Shown here: positions 16,115-23,956 of the stretch, piece after piece
Numbering within the stretch: the first letter of the stretch is position 1
Layout of the letters: every line of letters begins with the position of its first letter
NCBI GenBank assembly: GCA_020848835.1
Contig: JADLHJ010000029.1
Span: 1 to 56,548, forward strand
Direction of reading: 5' to 3'
From: Candidatus Hydrogenedentota bacterium
Lineage (GTDB): Bacteria > Hydrogenedentota > Hydrogenedentia > Hydrogenedentales > SLHB01
DNA: 56,548 bases
Notes under the pieces: model-generated
Database searches by the model: none
Seen by the model: only the letters and a program-made list of their open reading frames with translations
Told to the model about the DNA's origin: nothing
Position numbers and translations under genes: made by a program

Positions 16115-16143
16115 TTGACAGAATAATCCATCAGGGTTACACT
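16115..16143 (+). promoter_or_regulatory. sigma-70 promoter of the pseudopilin gene
   Basis: TTGACA (16115-16120) and TACACT (16138-16143) are separated by 17 bases. The leader of about 90 nt contains a perfect stem TGCAGGA/TCCTGCA (16201-16218) with a 4-nt loop directly before the ribosome-binding site, which might modulate translation. Confidence 0.7.
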
Positions 16144-16240
16144 AAACGCACACTCGAATGACCGTCCGCAGGACGTGCCGCCCGCGTGGGACCGGATCGC
16201 TGCAGGAATTCTCCTGCACACGGAAAGGGGGGCAACCACC

Positions 16241-17317
16241 ATGAAACCGCGACCGTTCCGTTCTGGCTTCACCCTCATCGAACTGCTCATCGTCATTACG
16301 ATCATCAGTCTGCTTGCCGCCTTGCTCTTACCCGCGCTTGCGCGCGCCCGCGAGGCCGCGCGCAGAACGCAATGCATCAACAATCTCAAGCAGATGGGCC
16401 TGATATTCATGATGTTTGCAAACGAACACCAGGACTTGCTGCCGCCGGGCGCTCCCAATCAATTGTGGGGCGACGAGACCGTATTTCCGTATGACTACGA
16501 TCGGCTCATTCGCAACAACTTTGCGATGGATGCGCGCGAGATCTGGCCGGAATATCTGGACGATCTCAAGGTATTGGTGTGTCCCTCGGGACTGATGGGA
16601 CACGGCGGAAAGCTGGAACGGTGGTATATGGATGAGACGTTCGCGCCGGAACATATCACTTCCGCCTTCTTCAACAACTTGCCGACTGATACCACGGGAG
16701 AGAACTCGGAGTATTGGCGACGAATCCGGCTCATGGGATTGCATCCGGACTGGGAATGCATGACATCTCAGATGTATACGTATCTGCCGTATTCAGTGAT
16801 CACGGAGGAGCAAGGCGTTTTTCTGTTCGACGAACTCAGCCGCCTGATGTCGCTCGAATATACGGACTTCCTTGACGACGACATCGTAGTGCCAGGACAT
16901 CATGCCCCGGGAAACAGCGATACCTATCACCGCACGCGCCTGGCCTTCAGCAAAATCTTCATTACGGACATTAATGATCCCGGAAAAACCGCCGCTTCCG
17001 ATTCGCAGATCCCCGTGTTGTTTGATTCAACTTCTTTAATGGGGGCCAACTTGATGGGGCACGACCAAAAAGGGGGCAACGTGCTTTTCCTCGATGGCCA
17101 CACCGAGTTCAAGCGCTATCCCGACCCTTATGATCTGCTGCCCTACACGCCGTTGTTTGTGGAATATATGCGCGCAAATGTCTATGACAACACGTACCTT
17201 CAAAACATTCCGCCATGGTGTGGGAACCGTGGCTCGTTGGCCGCGTTTCAACCGCGGTTCTGGTACTACCCTAACGATCCCCAATACGACGGGTTGGATA
17301 CGAGCACGCGACCGTGA
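16241..17317 (+). CDS. type II/IV pseudopilin, H-X9-DG-like prepilin protein
   Basis: A 358-residue protein starting [18 protein letters not shown], the prepilin peptidase site (cleavage between Gly and Phe, Glu at +5), followed by a 20-residue hydrophobic helix and [12 protein letters not shown]. This is the planctomycete-type DUF1559/'H-X9-DG' pseudopilin architecture. The C-terminal signature reads [15 protein letters not shown], with ten rather than nine residues between His and Asp-Gly. GGGGGG precedes the ATG at 16241; longer in-frame starts would lack the prepilin layout. With its own promoter and terminator it is monocistronic. Its assembly machine (GspE/PilB, PilD) is not in the window. 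Such genomes carry many paralogues, probably surface or secretion pseudopili. Confidence 0.9.
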   Translation: MKPRPFRSGFTLIELLIVITIISLLAALLLPALARAREAARRTQCINNLKQMGLIFMMFANEHQDLLPPGAPNQLWGDETVFPYDYDRLIRNNFAMDAREIWPEYLDDLKVLVCPSGLMGHGGKLERWYMDETFAPEHITSAFFNNLPTDTTGENSEYWRRIRLMGLHPDWECMTSQMYTYLPYSVITEEQGVFLFDELSRLMSLEYTDFLDDDIVVPGHHAPGNSDTYHRTRLAFSKIFITDINDPGKTAASDSQIPVLFDSTSLMGANLMGHDQKGGNVLFLDGHTEFKRYPDPYDLLPYTPLFVEYMRANVYDNTYLQNIPPWCGNRGSLAAFQPRFWYYPNDPQYDGLDTSTRP

Positions 17318-17348
17318 CTTTTGCCCTTAGGAGGTGAGACCGCCCAAA

Positions 17349-17392
17349 AAGGCATAGTGTCAATTCACCTGACGCTATGCCTTCATTTTTCC
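17349..17392 (+). terminator. intrinsic terminator after the pseudopilin gene
   Basis: A 14-bp stem AAGGCATAGTGTCA/TGACGCTATGCCTT (one G-U pair) with a 7-nt loop is followed by CATTTTTCC. It lies 31 bases after the stop codon. Confidence 0.85.
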
Positions 17393-17883
17393 TGAAGCTA
17401 AAAAGTGGGGCAAGGAGGTAGTTTTCAAGAGTCGCTCGATTCAAGTGATGCTCGGCCTTCGCCGATGCGTCTCAGGTATGTACCCTAACGTGGGTGACAG
17501 TCGACTCAACTGTTAATTCCTACTTTCTCGCGCCACGTCTTCATCTTAACACCATGAACCGATCTGGAACACCGGACAAATCCGTTTCGGCATGCGGGAA
17601 AAAATCCGTAAGAAACCACCTACGCGAATGTTTCGCTAATTCTGATATTGATAGCTGTTCGAAATCTGTACGGTCGTTTTGGATCTTGAACGGAGTTGGA
17701 TGCACGCTAGGTTCTCTCCCAAAACGCTCCTTCGGCGTGCATTCCTCTTCCACCTTGCAGGAGAGAGATAGTTGATTAGGTCCTAGCGATGAGATATGAC
17801 CTCACTCGCCGATTCAATTCAATGCATTTTCTCGTCCCCGACTTATATGAATCAGTAAACTCGGTCGTACCGGGAGCGCGCCG
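17393..17883. other. intergenic region without recognisable genes
   Basis: This 491-base stretch is less GC-rich than its flanks. The only frame of some length (17494-17775, plus) lacks a ribosome site and gives an unfamiliar cysteine- and serine-rich sequence, so I do not call it. It must hold the promoter of the PilZ gene, but I find no strong candidate. Confidence 0.5.
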
Positions 17884-18894
17884 TTGTCGTCCGAACTAAT
17901 AAGACTACTCAGTGTTGGCCTGCCTGTGTTCGTATCGCCCGCAGTGCAATCGGCAAAGCGGTATAGGTCCGTGATTCGGGGATGGGAGCCTGAGCGCAAG
18001 ATTTTCCTCGTCGTTCCGGGAGACAATGAAAAATTTCCCGCGCGGATGATGAATCAAGAGGCGGTATTTCGATTCTTGCATGAGGGTCAGGCCTGCGCGT
18101 TTAAGTCGGTGGTTATCCGGGGGGCCGTCGCAGAGACTGGCCGATTCGGCGAAATCCAGATCGCATGGCCGGAATCAATCGAGACCGTGCACGTGCGGCG
18201 CAGCCCGCGCGTCAGTGTTGAATATCCTTGTACGTTTCGTTGGGGAGCGGGGCCGCAGCATGCCGCCATCGTTATGGATCTGAGCGAAGGCGGCTGCTCG
18301 ATCGAGTTCAGTCTGGACACGCCACCCGAAGCAGAAGCGGACCTCGATCTTACGTTTTGCCTCCCGGGCGAACTGCCTGTGAATCCAACTGCAACGGTGA
18401 AGTCGGTATCGCGTAAAGGCGATGCATGGAGGGCGGGGTGTCAGTTCCGGGAGATGGACGATGTGACCGCAGGGAACATTCGGCTCACAATCGTAGAATC
18501 GATGTCCGCCACTCGCGTGAAAGGGCGTGTTGTTGTCGTGTTAGGCGAGAATTCACCGGAAGTGCGCGAGGCCGTGACGCTCTTGCGGAACGATGGAATC
18601 GAATCGATCGTCGCGCCGTCCATATTGAGTATTGGATATCTGTTGCTAAGCCGTGACGTAAATGGGTTGATCATTTTCGATGGCGCGCGGGAAATTGCCA
18701 CTCCCGATTTGTGCCGCTTGGTTAAAGGAACACCGCGCCTCGAGAACTTGCCAATATGCGTTGTTGGGTTTCCCGATGACGTAGGTTTTACGGATTGCGA
18801 CGCACGATACATCCTCTGGACCAATGCACAGGATGTCGCCACAGCGATAGTCGCGAATTGGAGTTCTGCGGCCCCTGCCGGGGCCGCAGGATAG
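17884..18894 (+). CDS. PilZ-domain protein with degenerate receiver-like C-terminus
   Basis: A 336-residue protein. An N-terminal YcgR/PilZN-like beta domain (1-95) precedes a PilZ domain with both cyclic-di-GMP motifs: RRSPR (about residue 105) and DLSEGG (about 132). The last 120 residues look like a receiver domain (VVVVLGENSPEVREAV, LIIFDG, LPICVVG) but lack the acidic pocket and the conserved lysine, so it is probably not phosphorylated. The start is a TTG with GGGAG eight bases upstream; no ATG is available. The role is likely c-di-GMP-dependent control of surface structures or motility. A perfect 10-bp hairpin lies in its last codons. Confidence 0.85.
   Translation: MSSELIRLLSVGLPVFVSPAVQSAKRYRSVIRGWEPERKIFLVVPGDNEKFPARMMNQEAVFRFLHEGQACAFKSVVIRGAVAETGRFGEIQIAWPESIETVHVRRSPRVSVEYPCTFRWGAGPQHAAIVMDLSEGGCSIEFSLDTPPEAEADLDLTFCLPGELPVNPTATVKSVSRKGDAWRAGCQFREMDDVTAGNIRLTIVESMSATRVKGRVVVVLGENSPEVREAVTLLRNDGIESIVAPSILSIGYLLLSRDVNGLIIFDGAREIATPDLCRLVKGTPRLENLPICVVGFPDDVGFTDCDARYILWTNAQDVATAIVANWSSAAPAGAAG
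18866..18889. other. perfect 10-bp GC-rich hairpin at the end of the PilZ gene
   Basis: CTGCGGCCCC and GGGGCCGCAG pair perfectly around a TGCC loop, within codons for the Ala/Gly-rich end of the PilZ protein. It lies between two convergent genes and could act as a factor-assisted terminator, although there is no T-run. Confidence 0.5.
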
Positions 18895-18926
18895 TTCCAG
18901 GTATATGCAACACGGGTGTACATCGA

Positions 18927-19118
18927 CTATTCGAACCTGCCTTGCAGGTTGCGCACGCCGCTGTTCCAGGCCTCAATCGCCTCGGTCTCCGTCACACAGA
19001 GGGGACCACGCGCACCGCAAGCGCACTGGACTTGGAAACCGTCTGATCCGGATTGCAAACCGTTAACAACGTTGCCGTCGTGTTCTGAACAAAACGGACA
19101 AGGGTAATCGAATCTCAT
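18927..19118 (-). CDS. Lar-like (restriction alleviation) zinc-finger protein
   Basis: A 63-residue protein with the complete Lar-type pattern: YPCPFCSEHDG, then VQCACGARGPLC and EAIEAWN, i.e. CxxC...CxCG.xGP...EAI.AWN. The family is named after the phage/Rac Lar protein that relieves type I restriction, but stand-alone bacterial members have no tested function. I chose the ATG at 19118 because GGAGGTG lies seven bases before it; the ATG at 19124 would be only one base from that site. No prophage genes surround it. It is divergent from a small unknown gene. Confidence 0.75.
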   Translation of the reverse strand: MRFDYPCPFCSEHDGNVVNGLQSGSDGFQVQCACGARGPLCVTETEAIEAWNSGVRNLQGRFE

Positions 19119-19279
19119 ATGCATCACCTCCAAATGTAACGCAATAATTGTCCAAGCGTGGCAAAAAATCGGGCAATTGGTTTTCGAGACAAAGCGCGTA
19201 GGACAAGGGCTACATGTTGGGACGGAAATGCCGATAGACGAAATATGCGCGTAATGAAATGATGTTACGTCTTTGCTTC

Positions 19280-19308
19280 GCACGAATTTGCGTTATCGTG
19301 CGGGAGGT
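19280..19308 (+). promoter_or_regulatory. hairpin abutting the ribosome-binding site of the next gene
   Basis: CGCACGA and TCGTGCG (7-bp stem, 10-nt loop, 19279-19302) end exactly where the strong GGGAGGT begins. If formed, the stem would sit against the initiation region of the 77-residue protein and could control its translation. Confidence 0.35.
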
Positions 19309-19316
19309 ATACTGAC

Positions 19317-19550
19317 TTGATATTCAATTTCGCTGATGCACACGATGCGTTCTACAGATGGATAGGCGAAGGCGAGACACTTCTCGCCGACCAGGATTCG
19401 GTTGTGACAATTGAAGGGCACGAAGCGGTCTGCAAATTCATCGACGCATGTCCGCAGTACGAAGCGCACCGCGATGCGCTAATCACAGCGCACGGCGCGC
19501 GCCGCTTTCAACTTACCTACGACGATTGGAAAAGTCGACTGGGTGAATAG
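19317..19550 (+). CDS. small hypothetical protein
   Basis: A 77-residue mixed helical protein (FADAHDAFYRWIGEGETL.., TIEGHEAVCKFIDACPQYEAH, QLTYDDWKSRLGE) that I do not recognise. The start is TTG with a strong GGGAGGT eight bases upstream, which is the main support for it being a gene. Its last 38 bases overlap the 3' end of the convergent gene. No signal peptide or membrane segment. Confidence 0.6.
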   Translation: MIFNFADAHDAFYRWIGEGETLLADQDSVVTIEGHEAVCKFIDACPQYEAHRDALITAHGARRFQLTYDDWKSRLGE

Positions 19551-20079
19551 TCGAAGGCAGCGCTGCGGCTTCGCGCGGCGTTACTTCTCCGTTCCAGTTT
19601 AGATTCAGCACACTGCCGTCTGCGCCCACCAACTGTAACCGCCCCGCGGTTGTACGCGCCGATTTCTCCACGCGTACGCTTGCGAGCCATACTTTCTCAA
19701 TCTTGTCCACAGCGATATCCTGCTGATTGGCGATGCGCGCGACGAGGGCAACGTAGTCCTCTTGAGAAAAATTTACTCGAACCGGGCTCGCGCCATTTAG
19801 TTCCAAGGCGTCACGACCATTGGAAATAAGAGCGATAAGATTGTCCAAGGTTGGGATACTTTCCACGCGCATCCGTATGACTTCTTCACTGTTTCCACTC
19901 GCGCTCACCTGAATTTCGAGCGTATGGCGCACGGTGCGCTTATCGCACAGCGTCGCCACGGATGTAGCGGCCGGTTCGGCGGTTTTGTGAATGACGCTCC
20001 CTTGCGCGCGTAACTCCGGGACACTTCTGCCATGAGCAATTGCGTAATGTTCGTTTAGTGCCAATTTCCTACCCTCCAT
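19513..20079 (-). CDS. hypothetical protein
   Basis: A protein of about 188 residues, not recognised. The N-terminal third is polar; the middle contains SVSASGNSEEVIRMRVESIPTLDN-like strands and 'NFSQEDYVALVARIANQQDI', and the end is a beta-rich 'GRLQLVGADGSVLNLNWNGEV'. The frame extends upstream to 20166, but the ATG at 20079 or a TTG at 20064, which has GGAGGG seven bases before it, are better starts. It overlaps the convergent 77-residue gene by 38 bases. It may follow the FGGY/SPASM operon, which ends 158 bases upstream of it. No function is proposed. Confidence 0.6.
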   Translation of the reverse strand: MEGRKLALNEHYAIAHGRSVPELRAQGSVIHKTAEPAATSVATLCDKRTVRHTLEIQVSASGNSEEVIRMRVESIPTLDNLIALISNGRDALELNGASPVRVNFSQEDYVALVARIANQQDIAVDKIEKVWLASVRVEKSARTTAGRLQLVGADGSVLNLNWNGEVTPREAAALPSTIHPVDFSNRRR

Positions 20080-20237
20080 ATTCGCCAACGGTTTAGCGTG
20101 TCCATACTGTGGAACGTACCGTTCCAGGCGCGACATACCAAGGTATTGATGCAAACGGAATGCCACTTTGGTGTCCGATCTTCGTAGGAATGTACTTACA
20201 CGCGCACACGAAACGAGGTTTCATGACCGGAGGAATG

Positions 20238-20996
20238 CTAGCGAAGGTCTTCCTGCATTTTTTTCGCCATCAGGGGAGGGCAGCCATTACAGCGGTGGGT
20301 GTTGGTGGAAGCGCCCGCAGGGATGGTGTGCGGAAGGGTTGCGTCCTTGATGATATTGCTGAGCGGCCGGTTGAAGATGTGGCCGAGGCTGAATTGCTCT
20401 TGGCCCAATACGAGCCCGCAGGTGTACATAGTTCCTTCCGGGCCTACGCAGGCCATGGTGGAAGGCAGGTCGCAATGGGGCTGTTCTTCGTGATCGTGTA
20501 GTCCATCCGCGCAATGCAGCGGAATTCCAACGCTTTCTACAAAGCGCGTCGATTCGACGTGCTCGCCATCGGCGAACACGCGCGTCTTTTGAATATCGAG
20601 CCTTTTCAGCACCTCGATATCAGTTGGTTCGAGCGCGACGTAAGCGTGAATGCCGACGATCATATCGTGCGTGTTTTGCGCCCATTCGCAGAGCTGCAGC
20701 AATTGGGGCACCTGCCGCAGCGGGCTTCCTACGCTGATAATCATACTTTTTACGCCGACGGACGCGGCTTCATCGATCACGCAGAGCCATTCGTCAGGGG
20801 AAAGCGCTTTCGCCTCGGAAACGGGCATGGCCTTTTCGGAATTCCCGGGCAGGTGTACCCACAGGTACTTGACGCCTTCGCAACTACCGCCGCCAGGACC
20901 TTTGCAGCAGCGCGTCAATGCGTTGGCGACCGTTTGCGGAAGTGCAAACGGATTTTCATCCGTGTAGATGTTTTGCCAACGTTTGCGTGAACTCAC
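20238..20996 (-). CDS. radical-SAM-like protein with SPASM domain but no CxxxCxxC motif
   Basis: A 252-residue protein. The second half is a SPASM-type iron-sulfur domain: HCDLPSTMACVGPEGTMYTCG, then LGHIFNRPLSNII and RCNGCPP, with at least five conserved cysteines. The first half has radical-SAM-like barrel segments (LSPDEWLCVIDEAASVGVKS, VGSPL in place of GGEPL), yet the cluster-binding CxxxCxxC is missing; RCCKGPGGGSCEG stands in its place. It begins with GTG 12 bases after the FGGY kinase gene and so belongs to the same operon. It may bind a cluster only in the SPASM part; the reaction is unknown. Confidence 0.75.
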   Translation of the reverse strand: MSSRKRWQNIYTDENPFALPQTVANALTRCCKGPGGGSCEGVKYLWVHLPGNSEKAMPVSEAKALSPDEWLCVIDEAASVGVKSMIISVGSPLRQVPQLLQLCEWAQNTHDMIVGIHAYVALEPTDIEVLKRLDIQKTRVFADGEHVESTRFVESVGIPLHCADGLHDHEEQPHCDLPSTMACVGPEGTMYTCGLVLGQEQFSLGHIFNRPLSNIIKDATLPHTIPAGASTNTHRCNGCPPLMAKKMQEDLR

Positions 20997-21008
20997 GTCT
21001 CGTCCTGC

Positions 21009-22535
21009 CTAACCTGCCCTGTCCAAGGCCGCCAACCGGTGGTTGATGTCCTTCAGTGCTCCGTACACTTCTCGATACACGCCATAGCGCTCCGCGTATT
21101 CCCGGGCGCGTGCGGCATCTGGCTCGCACACGTACGAAATGCGCACAGCGTTCCCCAACGCCGCTTTCAAATCGGAAACCAATCCTGCCGCTTGACCGGC
21201 CAGAAGCGCAACGCCGAGCGATGCGGCCTCAGTCGTCTCCAACACCGCAACGGGTATGCCCATGATGTCGGCCTTGCGTTGCGTCCAGACGGCGCTTTTC
21301 GCGCCGCCCCCAATCGCGCGCAGGCGGGATATCCCAACTCCTGCCGATTGTAACATTTCGAGGTTCAATTTCATTTCATAGGTGACGCCAGAGAGGACTG
21401 CGGAGACGATTTCTGGCCGGGTGGTGTTCAGGGTAAGGCCGAGTATGGCGCCCCGGCTGGCGGTGTCGAAGTGAGGGGTTCCGGTCACTGTAAAGTGAGG
21501 CAGGATAAGGAGTTTCTCTGTTTCTGCAGGGATGCGATCGCAAAGAATTTCGTATACGTCCTTGGCTGCGGCATCGGCCTCGCGGCGCTCCTCGGCGGCA
21601 AAGGTATCGCGATACCATTTGAGCAGGGAGCCGCCGGTGAAGTTGAACGCGATGGACGCGAAGAGTCCGGGAACGCAACTGGGGTAGCAACAGAGGTTGC
21701 CGGCGACGGTCTGTTCGGTTACAGAGTAGGTCTTATATATGGGGCAGATACAATCAACGGTTCCGGTCGCATAGACCGCTTCCCCGCTCTCAAGGATTCC
21801 AGCGCCGAGTGCACCTGCGGGTTGGTCGTGACCGCCTGTCGAAACGACGATGCCGTGTGGCAAACCAATTTCATCCGCGACAGAATCCGAAATTGTTCCG
21901 ACAACGGTGCCTGATTGCGCGGTACGCGGCAGTTTTTCGCGGGGCATGCCGGCGATGTCGAGCAGTTCTTGCGACCAGTCGCCCTTGCGCGCGTCGAGCG
22001 CCATTGTGCGCGCGGCGAGGCTGTTGCTCATGATAGGTTCGAGACCGAGGCGCAGTTGCACGAAATCTTCGTAGCAATGGAAGCGATGCCCTTTTGCAAA
22101 TACGTCGGGCTGATTTTGTTTGAACCAGATGATCTTGTTTAACGAGTACATGCCGTGCAAGGGCATGCCGGAAATCTGTGCGAGTTCCATGCGCGATTTG
22201 CGTTCGAGCCACCACGCGGGGATATCCGCTGTGCGCGCGTCGAAAGTCACGGGGCTGTTGGTAAGCACCGCGCCGTCCTTATCGACTGCGAGCACTGCCT
22301 CACCTTGTGCAGACATCGCCATCGCGCGGATGGGATCGTGTTTGGTTTTTTGCGCGACTTCACCAAGCACTTCGCGTACGCAGCGCCAGACGTGTTCGGG
22401 ATCGAGTTCCTGCCAGCCCGGTTTCGGCGACAACAGCGGATATTCGCGATATGCTGAGGCAATCGGATTGCCATCTATATCGAACGCGACGCCTTTTGTA
22501 CCCGTGGTGCCGACGTCCAAACCCAACAGACTCAT
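21009..22535 (-). CDS. FGGY-family carbohydrate kinase (xylulokinase-like)
   Basis: A 508-residue ATP-dependent sugar kinase. The phosphate-1 loop LGLDVGTTGTKG begins at residue 3, and the catalytic aspartate lies in STGGHDQPAGALG. The C-terminal FGGY block shows LRAIGGGAKSAVWTQRKADIMGIPV and EAASLGVALLA. The general pattern is closest to xylulokinase, but the family also covers ribulo-, fuculo- and gluconokinases, so I do not assign a substrate. The ATG at 22535 fits family starts better than the frame extension to 22565; GAGGGAG lies upstream. The radical-SAM-like gene follows after 12 bases. Confidence 0.9.
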   Translation of the reverse strand: MSLLGLDVGTTGTKGVAFDIDGNPIASAYREYPLLSPKPGWQELDPEHVWRCVREVLGEVAQKTKHDPIRAMAMSAQGEAVLAVDKDGAVLTNSPVTFDARTADIPAWWLERKSRMELAQISGMPLHGMYSLNKIIWFKQNQPDVFAKGHRFHCYEDFVQLRLGLEPIMSNSLAARTMALDARKGDWSQELLDIAGMPREKLPRTAQSGTVVGTISDSVADEIGLPHGIVVSTGGHDQPAGALGAGILESGEAVYATGTVDCICPIYKTYSVTEQTVAGNLCCYPSCVPGLFASIAFNFTGGSLLKWYRDTFAAEERREADAAAKDVYEILCDRIPAETEKLLILPHFTVTGTPHFDTASRGAILGLTLNTTRPEIVSAVLSGVTYEMKLNLEMLQSAGVGISRLRAIGGGAKSAVWTQRKADIMGIPVAVLETTEAASLGVALLAGQAAGLVSDLKAALGNAVRISYVCEPDAARAREYAERYGVYREVYGALKDINHRLAALDRAG

Positions 22536-22566
22536 GCGATGATGCTCCCTCTCTCCCACCTTCATC

Positions 22567-22633
22567 TAAAAAAGGAGCACGGGGGTCCCGCCCGTGATAT
22601 AAAAAGTAATCACGGGCGGGACGCCCGTGCTCC
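22567..22633 (-). terminator. intrinsic terminator formed by a long palindromic repeat
   Basis: Arms 22574-22597 and 22610-22633 pair over 24 bp with a single mismatch and a 12-nt loop. On the minus strand the stem is followed by six T residues (22573-22568). It ends the transcript of the response regulator gene seven bases after its stop. The GGGCGGGACGCCCG core resembles an interspersed repeat, so the element seems to have been recruited as a terminator. Confidence 0.8.
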
Positions 22634-22639
22634 CGTCAA

Positions 22640-23557
22640 CTAAGCTGTGCTGCCTCGGCGATCCATGAACACGCCGCCCTGCTTTGAATTGATCGCCATA
22701 GTCCGAAGACGGGACAGCAATTCGAAAAGGTTCTGGGGCGAGACAACGTCCTTGTTCTCGCAGCTCGCAACGCAAAACAGCACGTCGAGTTGTTTTTCTT
22801 TGCCGGATGCGATATCTACAGGTTTTTCGTTGCCGGTGACGGAAACGTATAGCTTGCCGATATGCGCGGACCAAACCTTGCGTACCCAGGGACAGTACGC
22901 GCGCATGTGCTTTCCGGGCATCATGATCATAAAGTGGCCGCCGCCCATGTGGCCGACGTAGGCGACGTCCTTGATCAATTCCTGCGCGCATTGATCCAGC
23001 GCGCGGCCAAGGTGGCGAACGGCCTTGTTGCGGCCTTCGTTGCCATACTTGCGGCCGAACTCACGCAGGTTGAGCAGCTCGCAGTGCGCGACACAGAAGG
23101 CCTCTTTCGTACTGACCCGGCGCTGCAATTCACGCTTGGTGGGTTCAGCGCTCGGCAAGGACGTAAGTTCATCCATCGCGGTGCCTGCGGAGCTTGAGCG
23201 CAAGAGCGACTCGATTCGCTGTAGAAAATTGGGGATGTCAAAAGGCTTGGAGACGAAATCGTCCGCCCCTTGAGAAAGGCCGTGAATGACTTCTTCTTCG
23301 TTGCTCATCGCCGACATGATCAAAATCGGCGTGGTATAGAGCTCGGGATCGCGGCGGACACGACGGCAAATCTCAAAACCCGATATATGCGGCAGCATCA
23401 CATCCAGCACAACCAAGTCGTGGCGGTCGGAGCGCAAGGTGTCTATAACTTGCTTGCCGGAGCGCTGGATGGTGCAGGTATGATTGTTACGACCCAGGTG
23501 CTCGCTTACCACCTGACTCGTCGTCGGGTCGTCATCGACAATAAGAATCTTTGCCAC
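22640..23557 (-). CDS. response regulator with degenerate GGDEF-like domain
   Basis: A 305-residue protein. The receiver domain is intact: acidic pocket Asp8-Asp10, phospho-acceptor Asp52 in LVVLDVML and Lys104 in VSKPF. The second half resembles a diguanylate cyclase: DELTSLPSAEPTKREL replaces the usual D.LTGL.NR and the active-site loop reads HMGGGHFMIM in place of GGDEF, so catalysis is probably lost and the domain may bind nucleotide or protein. No histidine kinase is adjacent. The start is 38 bases downstream of tRNA-Leu on the same strand, so it may be read through from the tRNA promoter. Confidence 0.9.
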   Translation of the reverse strand: MAKILIVDDDPTTSQVVSEHLGRNNHTCTIQRSGKQVIDTLRSDRHDLVVLDVMLPHISGFEICRRVRRDPELYTTPILIMSAMSNEEEVIHGLSQGADDFVSKPFDIPNFLQRIESLLRSSSAGTAMDELTSLPSAEPTKRELQRRVSTKEAFCVAHCELLNLREFGRKYGNEGRNKAVRHLGRALDQCAQELIKDVAYVGHMGGGHFMIMMPGKHMRAYCPWVRKVWSAHIGKLYVSVTGNEKPVDIASGKEKQLDVLFCVASCENKDVVSPQNLFELLSRLRTMAINSKQGGVFMDRRGSTA

Positions 23558-23594
23558 TAGCGATCCCTATCTTCGTATGTCGCGTCGGTAGAAG

Positions 23595-23677
23595 TGGGCG
23601 AGGAGGGACTCGAACCCTCAAGCCCGCAAGGGCAGCGGATTTTAAGTCCGCCGTGTATGCCATTCCACCACTCGCCC
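23595..23677 (-). tRNA. tRNA-Leu (TAA)
   Basis: On the minus strand the molecule has acceptor arms GGGCGAG/CTCGCCC, anticodon stem GCGGA/TCCGC with loop CTTAAAA (anticodon TAA), a class II variable arm (TGCCCTTGCGGGCT) and T arm GAGGGTTCGAGTCCCTC. Discriminator base is A; CCA is not encoded. It follows tRNA-Cys by 83 bases. Confidence 0.95.
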
Positions 23678-23760
23678 GTATCAACCCGCACCCGGTCCCC
23701 GGACCGTCTACGGATAGAGGCGGCGCTATCGACTCCCCAATACCCGAGCAGAAAACAAAA

Positions 23761-23836
23761 TGGAGGCGGCACCCGGACTCGAACCGGGGGATGAAGGCTT
23801 TGCAGGCCTCTGCCTTACCAACTTGGCTATGCCGCC
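23761..23836 (-). tRNA. tRNA-Cys (GCA)
   Basis: Acceptor GGCGGCA/TGCCGCC, anticodon arm GAGGC-CTGCAAA-GCCTT giving anticodon GCA, T arm CCCGGTTCGAGTCCGGG, discriminator T as expected for cysteine, and an encoded CCA end (23763-23761). Confidence 0.95.
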
Positions 23837-23956
23837 GCCCTTAAACCGATCATATAGAACGGTTTCCGAGGGTGTCAAGAAATGTCTCGGAGATGTACAC
23901 CGCGCTTCTAACCCGCGCTCCGTGTTATGCTCCCGCCCACGGAGGAGGATTGGCCC

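Noticed and set aside
16144..16240. Riboswitch in the pseudopilin leader
   Set aside because: Only a single short hairpin before the ribosome site is seen, with no conserved aptamer pattern that I know.
17494..17775. 93-codon plus-strand frame between the pseudopilin terminator and the PilZ gene
   Set aside because: It has no ribosome-binding site and gives an unfamiliar Cys/Ser-rich protein without any domain pattern.
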